DNA of 36,398 nt, taken from Saprospirales bacterium. GTDB lineage: Bacteria; Bacteroidota; Bacteroidia; Chitinophagales; Saprospiraceae. A model generated the notes under the pieces. That model saw only the letters and a program-made list of their open reading frames with translations, ran no database searches and was not told where the DNA came from. The stretch's first letter is position 1. Each line of letters starts with the position of its first letter. A program made the position numbers and the translations under genes. The stretch lies in the NCBI GenBank assembly GCA_016703765.1, contig JADJBL010000042.1, positions 1-36,398 on the forward strand, in the 5' to 3' direction. Below, piece by piece: positions 21,892 through 30,665 of the stretch.

Positions 21892-22736
21892 CTATGAGTT
21901 TATCCAAGGGGTTGTAATTGGGGATTTATTATCCCATAAACCCGCCGGGTCTGCAAAAAATTCGTGCCATACCGTATTTTTCAGCTCGCGACCTTCGAAA
22001 TGTTCCACCCATCGGACGCCCTGGATGGCGTTGGTAAACCAGATCTCCTCCGCTTGGGCCAAATCTGCAGAGCTGATTGGGGAGACTTTTACTTGAAGAC
22101 CCGCCTGTTGAAGGACGACCGAGCGCATCACCCCGGCCAAAGCTCCTTCCGAAACCGGCGGTGTGTGCACGATACCATTCAGAATCGCGAACATATTGGA
22201 GTTACATCCATCGGCTACCCGTCCAGCGGGGTTCATCAGAATGCCTTCCTCCCAGTTGCGCTCCTTTCTGGCTTTGGAAGCGAGAATGTAGGGCAGGCTG
22301 TTGGCCGTTTTATAGGGACTCAGATTGGAGGGGAAACAGCGAAACCGGCGAGGATACCCGATTGGGGAATTTTAGATTCCGGCTCTTGCATCGGGGCGGC
22401 TTCTATCAAAAAATCGACTGCATTGCTTTCCGGGGCATAAAGCCCTCCGCCCTGCCGGTAAACGCTCAACCTCAGCCTGGCGTGGTCCACTTCGAGGAGG
22501 ATTTTTCGGATTTCTCCTTCAAAAAAATCGACTCCAAACGAGGGGGGAATATCCATGCCCAGGGCACGCATTCCCGCCAGCAACCTTTCCAGGTGCAGGG
22601 GAAGGAACGGCATCTCCCCTAACCGATAGCGGATGGTTTCGAACAGTCCGTCGCCATACCGCAGGCCGCGGTGGCCGGCGGGGAACAGGGGGGTGGAGGC
22701 GGGTAGGGGGGCGCCGTTGAAGTTTAGGAGGTTCAT
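21892..22736 (-). CDS. Class IV aminotransferase / aminodeoxychorismate lyase-like protein (frameshifted)
   Basis: The best start is the ATG at 22736 (MNLLNFNGAPLPASTPLFPA). The front fragment holds GHRGLRYGDGLFETIRYRLG, the fold-type IV N-domain. After a frameshift near 22325-22340 the protein continues SPYKTANSLPYILASKARKE with the PLP-binding lysine, then EEGILMNPAGRVADGCNSNM, and the C-terminal IWFTNAIQGVRWVEHFEGRE, giving about 281 residues. The family includes branched-chain and D-amino-acid aminotransferases and 4-amino-4-deoxychorismate lyase (PabC). KTANSLPYILA resembles the PabC-type lysine block, which favours folate p-aminobenzoate synthesis, but the sequence does not decide it. 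One missing base explains the break. Co-directional with the GNAT gene, 4 nt apart. Confidence 0.82.
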
Positions 22737-22767
22737 GGTTTTTTTTGAATAATAACCAGAAACGTGA

Positions 22768-22979
22768 GTCATCCCGATTCTCAAAATTATGCCTGCAGTT
22801 CGGCGTTTCCGACCCACCCCCAGCCCCTCCCTCATTCAGGGAGGGGAGCTATCTATTCTGAAAATCAATTCATTAACACTTTTTTGGCAAGGGCTTAAAT
22901 GCATGAAATAGTATGGCCTTAAGCTCAAAAAGCTCCCCTCCTTTTTAAGGGAGGGGCTGGGGGTGGGTCGGGATGACTT
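22768..22979. repeat. Long-range inverted repeat with GC-rich arms
   Basis: The left part (TGAGTCATCCCGA, then CGACCCACCCCCAGCCCCTC ending in a CCCTCATTCAGGGAGGGGAGC hairpin) is mirrored on the right by AGCTCCCCTCC, TTTTTAAGGGAGGGGCTGGG, GGTGGGTCGGGATGACTTA. Outer arms lie near 22768-22852 and 22928-22979, with about 75 nt between, and each arm also contains its own CCCTCCC/GGGAGGG hairpin. CAGCCCCTCCCT-type palindromes are common in Bacteroidota intergenic DNA from memory. Confidence 0.7.
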
Positions 22980-23010
22980 ATGTTTGCGGTTAAAAATTTT
23001 CTAATCCCAT

Positions 23011-24837
23011 TTAATCCGCCCTCACAAACGGCGCCCTGGCCATCCAGGTCCCGTCTGAGGACTTCACCAGGAGGACGTACCACCCGGGAAGGAGGGAATG
23101 CGCAGGTACCTGATACACAAACTCGCCGCCCGGATGCTCGACCCGGAATTGAAGCTGTGTTTGACCCAATCCGTTCAGCACGGCGAGTTCGACGACCCCG
23201 CTGTCCAGATCGCCCATTTCTACCGTCAATTCGTTGAAAACGGGGTTGGGATACAAATTCAAAGCGCCCTGGGCGGCAAATTCCTCGCTCGAGCCGCTGA
23301 TGCAATCTGCCTGAGGATCGTAGGTGGATTGGGAGTTGTACTCGTTCGTACAGCCCGTCACTAAGTCCGTCACCTCCAGGGAAAAGTCGGAAGAGCCCTC
23401 CCCGGTGATGCAATAGGTCAGGTCCGTTGCACCCGGGATGGCTGTGCCGGCCTGGTACCATTGAAGGGAATAGGACAGGGGAAGATTGGCGGGGTTGGTG
23501 ACGAACAACAAGTTTTCATCATTGGAAAAAACCGGCAAGGCAGGCAGGGTGTAGAAGCTCAGGCTCACGACTTCGGAGCTGGCCGTGCAACCATCGCCGC
23601 TGGTATATACCGCCCAGTAATCACCTGGAGTTTGCGCTTGGAGCACGGAGCTGATGGCTCCGGCTATGGGCAGGGAGTCGACGTACCATTGAAGGCCGCC
23701 GGTGTAATTTGTCACTTCGAGAAGGGCAGAATCGCCTTCGCACCATTCCTCGCTTTCAAAGCTGAGCAAAGGCGCATCCGGGATGGGGTAGACGTAGACC
23801 GAGTCGAGGGTGTTCAGTGTGGTGATCGGGTGGATGATATTTACAGTGACTTCGAGTTGGCCGTCGATTAGCAGGCCCGTCGTGGTTTGGTTAAAATTGA
23901 CGGAGCCGCATTGCTCGGTGCCGATCAGCTCGTCGTCGAATACCTCGATGCCGTAGTTGCCGTTGCCGAGCGGGATGTTGAGGAAAAAAGTTTTCGGCAC
24001 ATCGGTATTCGTCGCTACGGGCGAGGTGTAGATCGTAGCCCCCCCGGGATTTGTGATGATAATAAACAGGTCCGGCTTGTCGGCGGGAGGGATGTTGAAA
24101 TCGTTGCAGTCGGTGTCCACGATGGTCACCGAGGTGAGGAAATACCCGGAAGTGTCGACGGTAGCGGTGTATTCGACCGGATAGACGCCGGGCAGGTTGT
24201 AAGTTTGCGTTCCCGGGTTTTCCAGGGTGGAGGTGTTTCCGTTGCCGAAATCCCACTCGTAGCTGAAACCGGGGTTCCCATTGCTGGGAATATTATTGGT
24301 AAAGCTCACCGTGGCGCTTCCGCAGCCGACGTTGTTGAGCATGGAAAACCCGAAGTTTCCCGAGCTGGCGGGCGCGATGTACAAGGCGAGGTAAAAGCTG
24401 GAAGATTGCACGATGCCGAAGACATTGGCCGTCACGGTCACCTCTACGAAGAAGCTGTCGGACAGGGTAGGGATTCCGCAAAATTTGACGCAGCCGTCGG
24501 TATCGCCGTTGTCGACGTCGAAGGTCAGTTTGTTGGCTTCCCAGCTGAGGCCGGGAGGCAGGTTGCTCACGGAAATGATATTGATCTCGAGGATCGGCAG
24601 GCCGGGCGGAATCGTGGGGTCGAGTATGGAAACAGGCGTGGTGCTCATCGGCATCCGGAAACTGATATCTTCGTCGTAGGGCACTCCTACCTCTCCATCC
24701 GGCGCTGCGCCGAGGTAAACGGTGTCAAGAGCGATACCGGAAGGAAGGGTAATAACACAGCCGGGGCACTGGGCATGCAAGCTTGAAATGGCGCCCAGAA
24801 ACAATAAAAGGGGTAAAATAATTCGGCCAGGAGTCAT
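23011..24837 (-). CDS. Secreted PKD-domain protein with T9SS sorting domain
   Basis: The frame is open to 25107, but the start that gives a signal peptide is the ATG at 24837 (MTPGRIILPLLLFLGAISSL, cleavage after HAQ), giving about 608 residues. It is low in charge and rich in Thr, Ser, Gly and Asn, as extracellular proteins of this phylum are. A PKD-type beta-sandwich is recognisable in FSYEWDFGNGNTSTLENPGT followed by PGVYPVEYTATV. Ig-like strands follow (EWCEGDSALLEVTNYTGGLQ WYVD). The C-terminus is a type A T9SS sorting domain: NLYPNPVFNELTVEM ... LPGWYVLLVKSSDG. No catalytic motif is seen. Likely a surface or gliding/adhesion-type protein exported by T9SS. Confidence 0.87.
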   Translation of the reverse strand: MTPGRIILPLLLFLGAISSLHAQCPGCVITLPSGIALDTVYLGAAPDGEVGVPYDEDISFRMPMSTTPVSILDPTIPPGLPILEINIISVSNLPPGLSWEANKLTFDVDNGDTDGCVKFCGIPTLSDSFFVEVTVTANVFGIVQSSSFYLALYIAPASSGNFGFSMLNNVGCGSATVSFTNNIPSNGNPGFSYEWDFGNGNTSTLENPGTQTYNLPGVYPVEYTATVDTSGYFLTSVTIVDTDCNDFNIPPADKPDLFIIITNPGGATIYTSPVATNTDVPKTFFLNIPLGNGNYGIEVFDDELIGTEQCGSVNFNQTTTGLLIDGQLEVTVNIIHPITTLNTLDSVYVYPIPDAPLLSFESEEWCEGDSALLEVTNYTGGLQWYVDSLPIAGAISSVLQAQTPGDYWAVYTSGDGCTASSEVVSLSFYTLPALPVFSNDENLLFVTNPANLPLSYSLQWYQAGTAIPGATDLTYCITGEGSSDFSLEVTDLVTGCTNEYNSQSTYDPQADCISGSSEEFAAQGALNLYPNPVFNELTVEMGDLDSGVVELAVLNGLGQTQLQFRVEHPGGEFVYQVPAHSLLPGWYVLLVKSSDGTWMARAPFVRAD

Positions 24838-24866
24838 ATGGATATTGAAATTAGTGACGTGTGATG

Positions 24867-25782
24867 TTAAAATCGGTAGGCGTATCCCAAAAACGGGTAG
24901 GGAATGGCGTTGAAGTCGACCCGAACGGCGCCGATGCCGAATTCCAGCCGGTGGTTTCCCGTAATCCAGTTGGCGCCCCCGGTGAAGAGGAAAAGCCCGG
25001 GTTGGTTGATCGAGATCAGCACTTCCCCAGGATCCGCCAGTTTCGGTCCACCTGGTAAGACCCGCCGACATTGCCGATAAAGACGCCCTCTTCAAGCGAA
25101 CCGCCAAAACCGAATCCGTATCCGCCGCCCGCCGTCAGGTTCCGCTCCGGCCTTCCGACGGTTAAAGCGCCAGTGGCAGAAGCGGCTGTCGTTGCTCCCG
25201 CCTGTATGGCAAACCCAAGGTAAGCGTTTGCATTGAGACTCAGGTGGACCATTTCCCCAAAAGAAGTCCCCGCCCGCAGCTTGAATTGAAATAGGTTGGC
25301 GGCTAACAGGGGAATGGCGCCGGCGCCTACGTTGAGGTTGTCCGTCAGGCCGTAGTCAAAACTGGAGTAGATAAAACCGACATTCCGGTATTCCTTCACG
25401 CCCTTTTTCAACAGAAAGCCTGTCGGGAGCAAAAATCCGCGCTCGTGGCCGTGAAAGGGCTGACTTTTCTTCAGGAATTCTTTCCTCTCCCCGTCGTAAC
25501 TGTACTTTTGTCCGACCCTGGCGGGTCCACCACGCTGATCTCCTGGAGGTCGGTGAGTTGGAAGGTCAGTTCGATGGTCTTGTTGAACAAAAACCGGACT
25601 TCGGTATTCTGGATCTGTGTGACCCTTCCCAGAAAGACGTCACCTCTTTTGGTGGTCACCTGGTGGATCTGGCTCGTATCTCCGATGATCAGGTCGCCTT
25701 TAATGACCTGGCTGTACACCGAAGGGAGGAAACAAAGAACGAGCGCAAGTATGGCTGTCGCCCGAAACAGGGTGCTTTTCAT
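24867..25782 (-). CDS. Outer-membrane beta-barrel-like protein (frameshifted)
   Basis: Two fragments plus a short tail join into about 305 residues. The start is the ATG at 25782 (MKSTLFRATAILALVLCFLP, signal peptide to VYSQ). The first part reads TTKRGDVFLGRVTQIQNTEV, FLFNKTIELTFQLTDLQEIS. After a frameshift near 25515-25525 it continues KYSYDGERKEFLKKSQPF and FLLPTGFLLKKGVKEYRNVG, FIYSSFDYGLTDNLNVGAGA. After another near 25025 it ends GNHRLEFGIGAVRVDFNAIP, YPFLGYAYRF with a terminal Phe and stop at 24867. Glycine/aromatic alternation and the C-terminal aromatic suggest an outer-membrane barrel; the N-terminal part is probably periplasmic. Function unknown. Divergent from the queuosine-precursor transporter gene, with 57 bp shared upstream. 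Confidence 0.75.
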
Positions 25783-25839
25783 AAGGCTGAGATTAGGAGA
25801 TTTTATCGTACTTTTTCCACGCGAAAAATAATCCAAAAA

Positions 25840-26652
25840 ATGAACGAAAAGGAAAAAACTACGGCCGAGCCGGACCACAGCTACCATCCAGTCTTGTCCA
25901 ACAAGGCTGTTCGCCTGTTCGTCCTGCTGGGCGGGTTTTTCATCGCCAATGCCCTGATCGCCGAGGTGATCGGCGTCAAGATCTTCGCCCTGGAGGATAC
26001 CCTGGGCCTGAAGCCCTTCAATTTCAACCTCTTCGGCCGGGAAGGCTCCCTGAGCTTCACCGCCGGGGTGCTGTTATGGCCGGTCGTATTTATCATGACC
26101 GACGTGATCAACGAGTATTTCGGGCTCAAAGGCGTTCGCTTCCTATCCTTCATGGCCGTGGGATTGATCTCCTTTGCCTTTCTGATGGTCTTTGCCGCCA
26201 TTCAACTCCAACCCGCTGCCTGGTGGGTCGGGATCAACGCAGACAAAGGGGTGCCCGATATGCAATTGGCCTATTCCACCGTGCTGGGCCAGAGCAACTG
26301 GATCATCGTCGGCTCCCTGGTGGCCTTCCTGATCGGCCAATTGACCGACGTGCTGATCTTTCAGCGCATCAAGCGCTTCACCGGCGGCAAATTCGTCTGG
26401 CTCCGCGCCACCGGCTCCACCTTGATCTCCCAGTTCATCGACAGTTTCGTGGTGCTCTATATCGCCTTCGTGATCGGCCCCCAAAAATGGAGCATGGACC
26501 TCTTCCTGGCAGTTGGAACTGTAAATTATCTCTATAAATTTGCAGTCGCAATCGCCCTGACCCCGGTTATTTACCTGGCGCACTATTTGATCGATAGATA
26601 CCTGGGTAAGGAGCTGGCGCAGGAAATGAAGCTAAAAGCAACCGGACAGTGA
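25840..26652 (+). CDS. yhhQ: Queuosine precursor transporter (VUT/YhhQ family)
   Basis: The start is the ATG at 25840 (MNEKEKTTAEPDHSYHPVLS); upstream in-frame sequence is antisense to the divergent barrel gene. About 270 residues with six to seven membrane segments, for example LFVLLGGFFIANALIAEVIG, FLSFMAVGLISFAFLMVFAA, NWIIVGSLVAFLIGQLTDVL, YKFAVAIALTPVIYLAHYLI. Family landmarks are IAEVIGVKIF, FIMTDVINEYFG, the Q-L-T-D of LIGQLTDVLIF and RATGSTLISQFIDSFVVLYI. Members import queuine, preQ0 or preQ1 for tRNA modification. I checked the short leader and saw no preQ1 riboswitch pattern. The TGA stop lies in the first of seven GTGACTR heptamers. Confidence 0.93.
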   Translation: MNEKEKTTAEPDHSYHPVLSNKAVRLFVLLGGFFIANALIAEVIGVKIFALEDTLGLKPFNFNLFGREGSLSFTAGVLLWPVVFIMTDVINEYFGLKGVRFLSFMAVGLISFAFLMVFAAIQLQPAAWWVGINADKGVPDMQLAYSTVLGQSNWIIVGSLVAFLIGQLTDVLIFQRIKRFTGGKFVWLRATGSTLISQFIDSFVVLYIAFVIGPQKWSMDLFLAVGTVNYLYKFAVAIALTPVIYLAHYLIDRYLGKELAQEMKLKATGQ

Positions 26653-26747
26653 CTGGTGACTGGTGACTTGTGACTAGTGACTGGTGACTAGTGACTAGTC
26701 TAAATCACCAGTCACCAATCACCAATCACCAATCACTCAATCACCAA
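26649..26747 (+). repeat. Heptamer arrays GTGACTR (x7) and TCACCAA (x6)
   Basis: Seven exact-period units (GTGACTG, GTGACTG, GTGACTT, GTGACTA, GTGACTG, GTGACTA, GTGACTA) from 26649, then TCACCAG and TCACCAA units (26705-26747, one 8-mer TCACTCAA). The first array supplies the TGA stop of yhhQ and the second supplies the A of the ctlX start codon. The two arrays are partly complementary (GGTGACTGGTGA with TCACCAGTCACC), so the intergenic RNA can fold back. Confidence 0.9.
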
Positions 26748-27673
26748 TGGCACAAACCACCTCGCATATCCTCATGGTCCGCCCCTCTGCTTTCGGGTAC
26801 AACGAACAGACGGCGGAGAGCAACGCCTTTCAGACCAACGACCAGCGCCTGTCTCGGGAGGAGGTCCGCAAAAAAGCCATTGCCGAGTTCGACGGCTTTG
26901 TCGCCGCGCTGAAAGAGAAGGGAGTCGATGTCATCGTCATGCAGGACCCGGAGCAACCGGAAAAGCCGGACGCCGTGTTCCCCAACAACTGGGTGACCTT
27001 CCACGAGGACGGCACGGTGATCCTCTACCCGATGTATGCGCCCCTTCGGCGGCTGGAGCGAAACGAGGCCTTTATCGAATCTCTCGAAAAGCGCTTTTTC
27101 GTCAAGCGCCGCCTGCACCTGGATTACCTGGAGGCCAAGGATATCTTCCTGGAGGGCACCGGCAGCCTCATCCTCGACCGGGAGCATCGCCTGGCTTACG
27201 CGTGTCAGAGCCCCCGCACCAACCCGATTCTGCTCGACGAGTTTTGCAGGGAAATGGATTACGACCCGGTGCTGTTCACCGCGGTAGACGGCCAGGGCCG
27301 CGAGATTTACCACACCAACGTCATGATGGCCCTGGGAGAGACTTTTGTAGTGATCTGCCTGGATACCGTGAAGGACCCCGACGAACATGGCTTGCTTCTG
27401 CATCGTTTTGCCGAAACGAACAAGGAGATCGTGGAGATCACCCTGGAGCAGATGTTGCAGTTTGCGGGAAATATGCTGCAAGTGAGCACCAAAGCCGGAA
27501 CGCCCCTGCTGGTGATGAGCGAGCAGGCCTACCGCTCCCTTCGTCCCGACCAGATCGAGCAGTTGAAAAAGCATACAGACCTGCTCGCCGTCCCCATCGA
27601 TACCATCGAGACGTATGGAGGGGGCAGTGCCAGGTGCATGATGGCGGAGGTGTTTTTGGGGGAGAGGGGGTAG
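26747..27673 (+). CDS. ctlX: CtlX-type citrulline/arginine deiminase-family hydrolase
   Basis: A 308-residue amidinotransferase-superfamily (guanidino-modifying) enzyme, matching the CtlX group by size and motifs. Landmarks are DAVFPNNWVTFHEDGTVILY (residues 75-94), EGTGSLILDR (Glu136 catalytic region), the catalytic His189 in YHTNVMM, and the nucleophile Cys297 in GGGSARCMMAEVFL. The family attacks guanidino or ureido carbons through a Cys-linked intermediate; CtlX is linked to citrulline use. It has no signal peptide, so it is cytoplasmic. Its ATG is the end of the TCACCAA heptamer array, and no ribosome-binding purine tract is visible upstream. No other arginine or citrulline gene is in the window. 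Confidence 0.93.
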   Translation: MAQTTSHILMVRPSAFGYNEQTAESNAFQTNDQRLSREEVRKKAIAEFDGFVAALKEKGVDVIVMQDPEQPEKPDAVFPNNWVTFHEDGTVILYPMYAPLRRLERNEAFIESLEKRFFVKRRLHLDYLEAKDIFLEGTGSLILDREHRLAYACQSPRTNPILLDEFCREMDYDPVLFTAVDGQGREIYHTNVMMALGETFVVICLDTVKDPDEHGLLLHRFAETNKEIVEITLEQMLQFAGNMLQVSTKAGTPLLVMSEQAYRSLRPDQIEQLKKHTDLLAVPIDTIETYGGGSARCMMAEVFLGERG

Positions 27674-28016
27674 GGAAAACGCATCTAAAGTCTAGTAAAA
27701 ACAAGCAAAGCGAGCTTTTGAAAAACTTGTCAAAATCCCGTAGGGATTTAATATTCATAGCCCCGGGTGAAACCCGGAAAAGAGGCATCCCATCCGAATA
27801 ACCGCGTAGCGGTTGAATAAAACGTTTAATGGATACAGATATCCCTTCTTTTGTTCAACCGCTACGCGGTTGTATGCTCTGCGCTTGATTCCCCGGGTTT
27901 CACCCGGGGCTATGAATATTCAACCCCCTTCAGGGGTTTCGGCCGGTGGGTCCAGGACAAAAGACCTTGATTTTTCAATAGTTATGATGCCTTTGCCCTA
28001 GGGGAGGTCCCGCCAA
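27674..28016. other. Gene-free stretch filled by hairpin block B
   Basis: No gene is visible in these 343 bases between ctlX and the convergent lipase. The modular hairpin repeats at 27735-27938 occupy most of it. The flanks show nothing further. Confidence 0.8.
27735..27938. repeat. Modular hairpin-repeat block B (mirror arrangement)
   Basis: In order: ATCCCGTAGGGAT (27735-27747), CCCCGGGTGAAACCCGG (27761-27777), AACCGCGTAGCGGTT (27800-27814), a spacer of about 41 nt, CAACCGCTACGCGGTTG (27856-27872), CCCCGGGTTTCACCCGGGG (27891-27909), AACCCCCTTCAGGGGTT (27922-27938). The right half is the left half in reverse order and orientation, so the whole block is a large imperfect inverted repeat made of six small hairpins. 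ATTCATAG/CTATGAAT links H2 to H3 as in block A. Confidence 0.85.
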
Positions 28017-29468
28017 TCAGGATGGGGAATCGGGCGGTAAAGGCACGAGCTCCCCCTCTATTATCGCGCATCCCAATTTGAACAGATATTGATCCACGCT
28101 ATGATCGTTTACCGGCGCGATATCGAAAAGACCCCTTGCGATAGCTTCCGCGGGCGGCTCCAGGGTAGACCGGGTAGCAGCTTCTATGCATTGCTGTGCC
28201 TCTTTCATTTCATTCATAATGGCCTCTTGTGCCGCTTCATCCAGCCCTTCGAAGTCCATCTCCGTTTCTTCCTCCTCAAAAATACCTCGCGATTTGGGGA
28301 TCAGGCTGATGGCATGCTCTTTGTCAAACAGGCGCGGGCTGCCTCCGAGGTGATTGAATCCCAGGATACGGGGCGGTATTTGGGCGACGATGTCCTGGTT
28401 GTTAATGTGCAGGAAGGTTTTTTCTTCCAGGAGTTCGTTATAGGCATCCATAAAATCCCGGTTGCCGACCCGTGGGGAACCGTACACATAAACCCCCGCC
28501 ACCGGGTAGTCAGCCAGGGCAAAACGGTGGGCAGCCAGTTCGGCTAGTGCCGCGCCCAGGCTATGGCCGCAAACAAATAATTTTTTCGAGGGCCCCAGGG
28601 AATCCACCCCGGCCAGCAGCTGGCTCCAGACGCTGTCCAGCGCTCCCTGAAAGCCTCGATGCACCCGTCCGCGCCCGCCGAAAGCCGGCGTTTTGAGGAA
28701 GCGGGCATCCACCAGCGCATCGACCCCGCTGCTCGTTCCGCGAAAGCAGACGATCAAATGACTGTCGTTGCCCGTGACAAAAGCCTGGGTATCGGTCTTT
28801 TTATCTTCTACCCAATGAAAGAGCTCATAGCCCCATTGTCCCAGTTGCTTCTTCACGTATGCGGGCCCGAAATAGGCCAGATGCGAAAAGTCCGCGAGGG
28901 TCATGGCATTGGGGAGCGTATGGTCTTCGGCGCTTTCATCAAAGCCGAATACGTGGGACGGGATGATATCGTCGCGGCCGTAGCGCGCCTTGTTGATCGC
29001 TTGGCCCAGTCTGCGAAGCGTACCGGCAGCGCTCAAACCAGGCGCCCATTCAGGGAAGGGATGCTTTTTCTCATCCACCTCTATAAAAAGGCCTCCATTT
29101 GCTTCCTTGAAAACACTCACGCCGATCGGTCCGGCATAACGGGATGCCGCATCCAACACGTCGAATGGGTCAGCATCCCCCGAATCCGGGATTTGGCCGT
29201 CCGTGTTGACGATATAGTGCAAATAGGCCCGGTCGATAAGCGAATCGAGGTCCTGGTTTTCGGTAGCTGCTTCTGCGAGCCTTTTTCGAAAAATGAGCAG
29301 GGTTTCCGCCAGTTTTTGTTCAGGCCAAGCACTTGTTGCAAAAATTTGTCCCGTTCGGGTTGAAAGGCAAAACTCAGGCGATATGGAAAAATCGTTTTGG
29401 AGTAGCGGCAATCCGTTTTGAAGCTTGTCCCAGGATAGTTGAATAGCTTTTTCTGTAGGAGCTGGCAT
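28017..29468 (-). CDS. Class 3 lipase-family (alpha/beta hydrolase) protein
   Basis: A 483-residue cytoplasmic-looking protein without a signal peptide. Residues about 235-375 form a lipase class 3 core: LIVCFRGTSSGVDALVDARF (oxyanion region), the nucleophile Ser303 in FVCGHSLGAALAELAAHRFA, VYVYGSPRVGNRDFMD, then Asp359 (HINNQDIVAQIPP) and His373 (GFNHLGG) completing a plausible triad. The N-terminal 200 residues match no domain I recognise. The C-terminal tail is acidic (FEEEETEMDFEGLDEAAQEA IMNE) and may be a regulatory or partner-binding segment. The substrate is probably a lipid ester, but the absence of a signal makes secretion doubtful. Convergent with ctlX across hairpin block B. A weak -7-like TACTTTTA lies upstream at 29499-29506. 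Confidence 0.88.
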   Translation of the reverse strand: MPAPTEKAIQLSWDKLQNGLPLLQNDFSISPEFCLSTRTGQIFATSAWPEQKLAETLLIFRKRLAEAATENQDLDSLIDRAYLHYIVNTDGQIPDSGDADPFDVLDAASRYAGPIGVSVFKEANGGLFIEVDEKKHPFPEWAPGLSAAGTLRRLGQAINKARYGRDDIIPSHVFGFDESAEDHTLPNAMTLADFSHLAYFGPAYVKKQLGQWGYELFHWVEDKKTDTQAFVTGNDSHLIVCFRGTSSGVDALVDARFLKTPAFGGRGRVHRGFQGALDSVWSQLLAGVDSLGPSKKLFVCGHSLGAALAELAAHRFALADYPVAGVYVYGSPRVGNRDFMDAYNELLEEKTFLHINNQDIVAQIPPRILGFNHLGGSPRLFDKEHAISLIPKSRGIFEEEETEMDFEGLDEAAQEAIMNEMKEAQQCIEAATRSTLEPPAEAIARGLFDIAPVNDHSVDQYLFKLGCAIIEGELVPLPPDSPS

Positions 29469-29570
29469 CGGTGTGGTGGAACTGGTTCAGGAAAGGATTA
29501 AAAGTAGGAAAATTTTAGGGAGATGTCTAATGGAGCGGAGATTTATGCCTATGAAATATAGCCTCAGTAG

Positions 29571-30504
29571 CTACCGAAAAACCACCACCGGTTTCGCCCC
29601 CCAAAGCGCTCCATCTGCCAGGTATTGAACAGAATATACCCCCGTCGGCCAATCTGCCACAGAAACGGTATGAGTTGATGCCCCATGCGGAAATCCTTCA
29701 TCGAGATAAATCTTTCCCAAGCTGTCCGTAATGCGGAACCGGTGATTGCTGCCAGCCGGATCGGCAAGATCTATCCGGACGTGAGAAGCAGCAGGATTGG
29801 GGTATACCCGAAATCGGGCGCTTGACTCGGTAGGTTCTTTATTGCCAAGGAGGTAGTCGCAGTCATTTCCTACACAATACTGTGATAAAAATCGATGTGA
29901 ATTGTGCTCCCAATCTGCGTAGAATAGCCAGAGGTCCAAAACCCAATTCTTTCTGCATATTCAACCAGGCCGAATCCCGTCTCAGATTGACAATAGATGG
30001 TCCTTAAAGTGTAACCAAAAAGCTCTCTTGAATTTATACTATCAATATAGATTTTCTCTGTTTCACCGTAAAACAAGCAAGCCCGGATAGCGTATCCCCT
30101 GGTTCGATATCAAAATTGTAGAGTAAGAATTCTTCCTGTAATGGACAACCACCAAGATCCGAATAATCCAATATGGAAGGAGGAAACCGGACCATGTAAA
30201 CTTTTCTTAGGATGGTATCGTCCCTAATAGCACCAAACAAGCCTTCTTCTTCGATGATGTAGGGGTAAGGAGTAATATAAGGTGAGTCATCCCAGAAAAA
30301 ATTGCGCTGGTAAACTTTCTTATAAACCTTATCGTTGATTACCGTATCACCTTTTATAAAATATTCCCACTCTGGACCAGGAATGATCTCTCCCGGATCG
30401 TACATCAACCAATGCGCATCCTCAATCGCCATTGGAGAATAGTCTTGCGGGGAGTAATTGGGCCCATGCGACAAGGAGAAGACAGAGAGGCAGATTTTTT
30501 TCAT
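29571..30504 (-). CDS. T9SS-sorted exported protein (frameshifted)
   Basis: Three overlapping fragments (30034-30504, 29870-30076, 29571-29939) form one protein of about 310 residues. One extra A in the run 30494-30500 turns the start into MKKNLPLCLLLVAWAQ, a signal peptide, and a further base after GGCCCA leads into NYSPQDYSPMAIEDAHW. The middle reads GDTVINDKVYKKVYQRNFFW, RKVYMVRFPPSILDYSDLGG, LLYNFDIEPGDTLSG; the end reads SARFRVYPNPAASHVRIDLA ... WPTGVYSVQYLADGALWGAK PVVVFR, a type A T9SS sorting domain. Otherwise there is no recognised domain. Role unknown; exported across the outer membrane by T9SS. Confidence 0.8.
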
Positions 30505-30665
30505 GAACGAAGTTTTTATAGGGATTGATGAGATCTTTGCTTTTCATAGGTACACAAATTTAAGAGAGTTTTGTGTCCGGAAAAATTAGACCATCTTATT
30601 AGAGTAAAAACCATGTTTGGCCAAGTACCCGCGCCCATCTTTTTCATAGAATAAATAAATTTGGT

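Noticed and set aside
25783..25839. PreQ1 riboswitch in front of the queuosine-precursor transporter
   Set aside because: The leader is only 57 nt and lacks the preQ1 aptamer stem and A-rich tail.
26649..26747. CRISPR or attachment site in the heptamer arrays
   Set aside because: Seven-bp units without spacers, and no integrase or phage genes nearby.
30656..30663. Promoter for the lipoprotein at 30666
   Set aside because: TAAATTTG matches the -7 consensus but ends 2 nt before the ATG, which would place the transcription start inside the gene.
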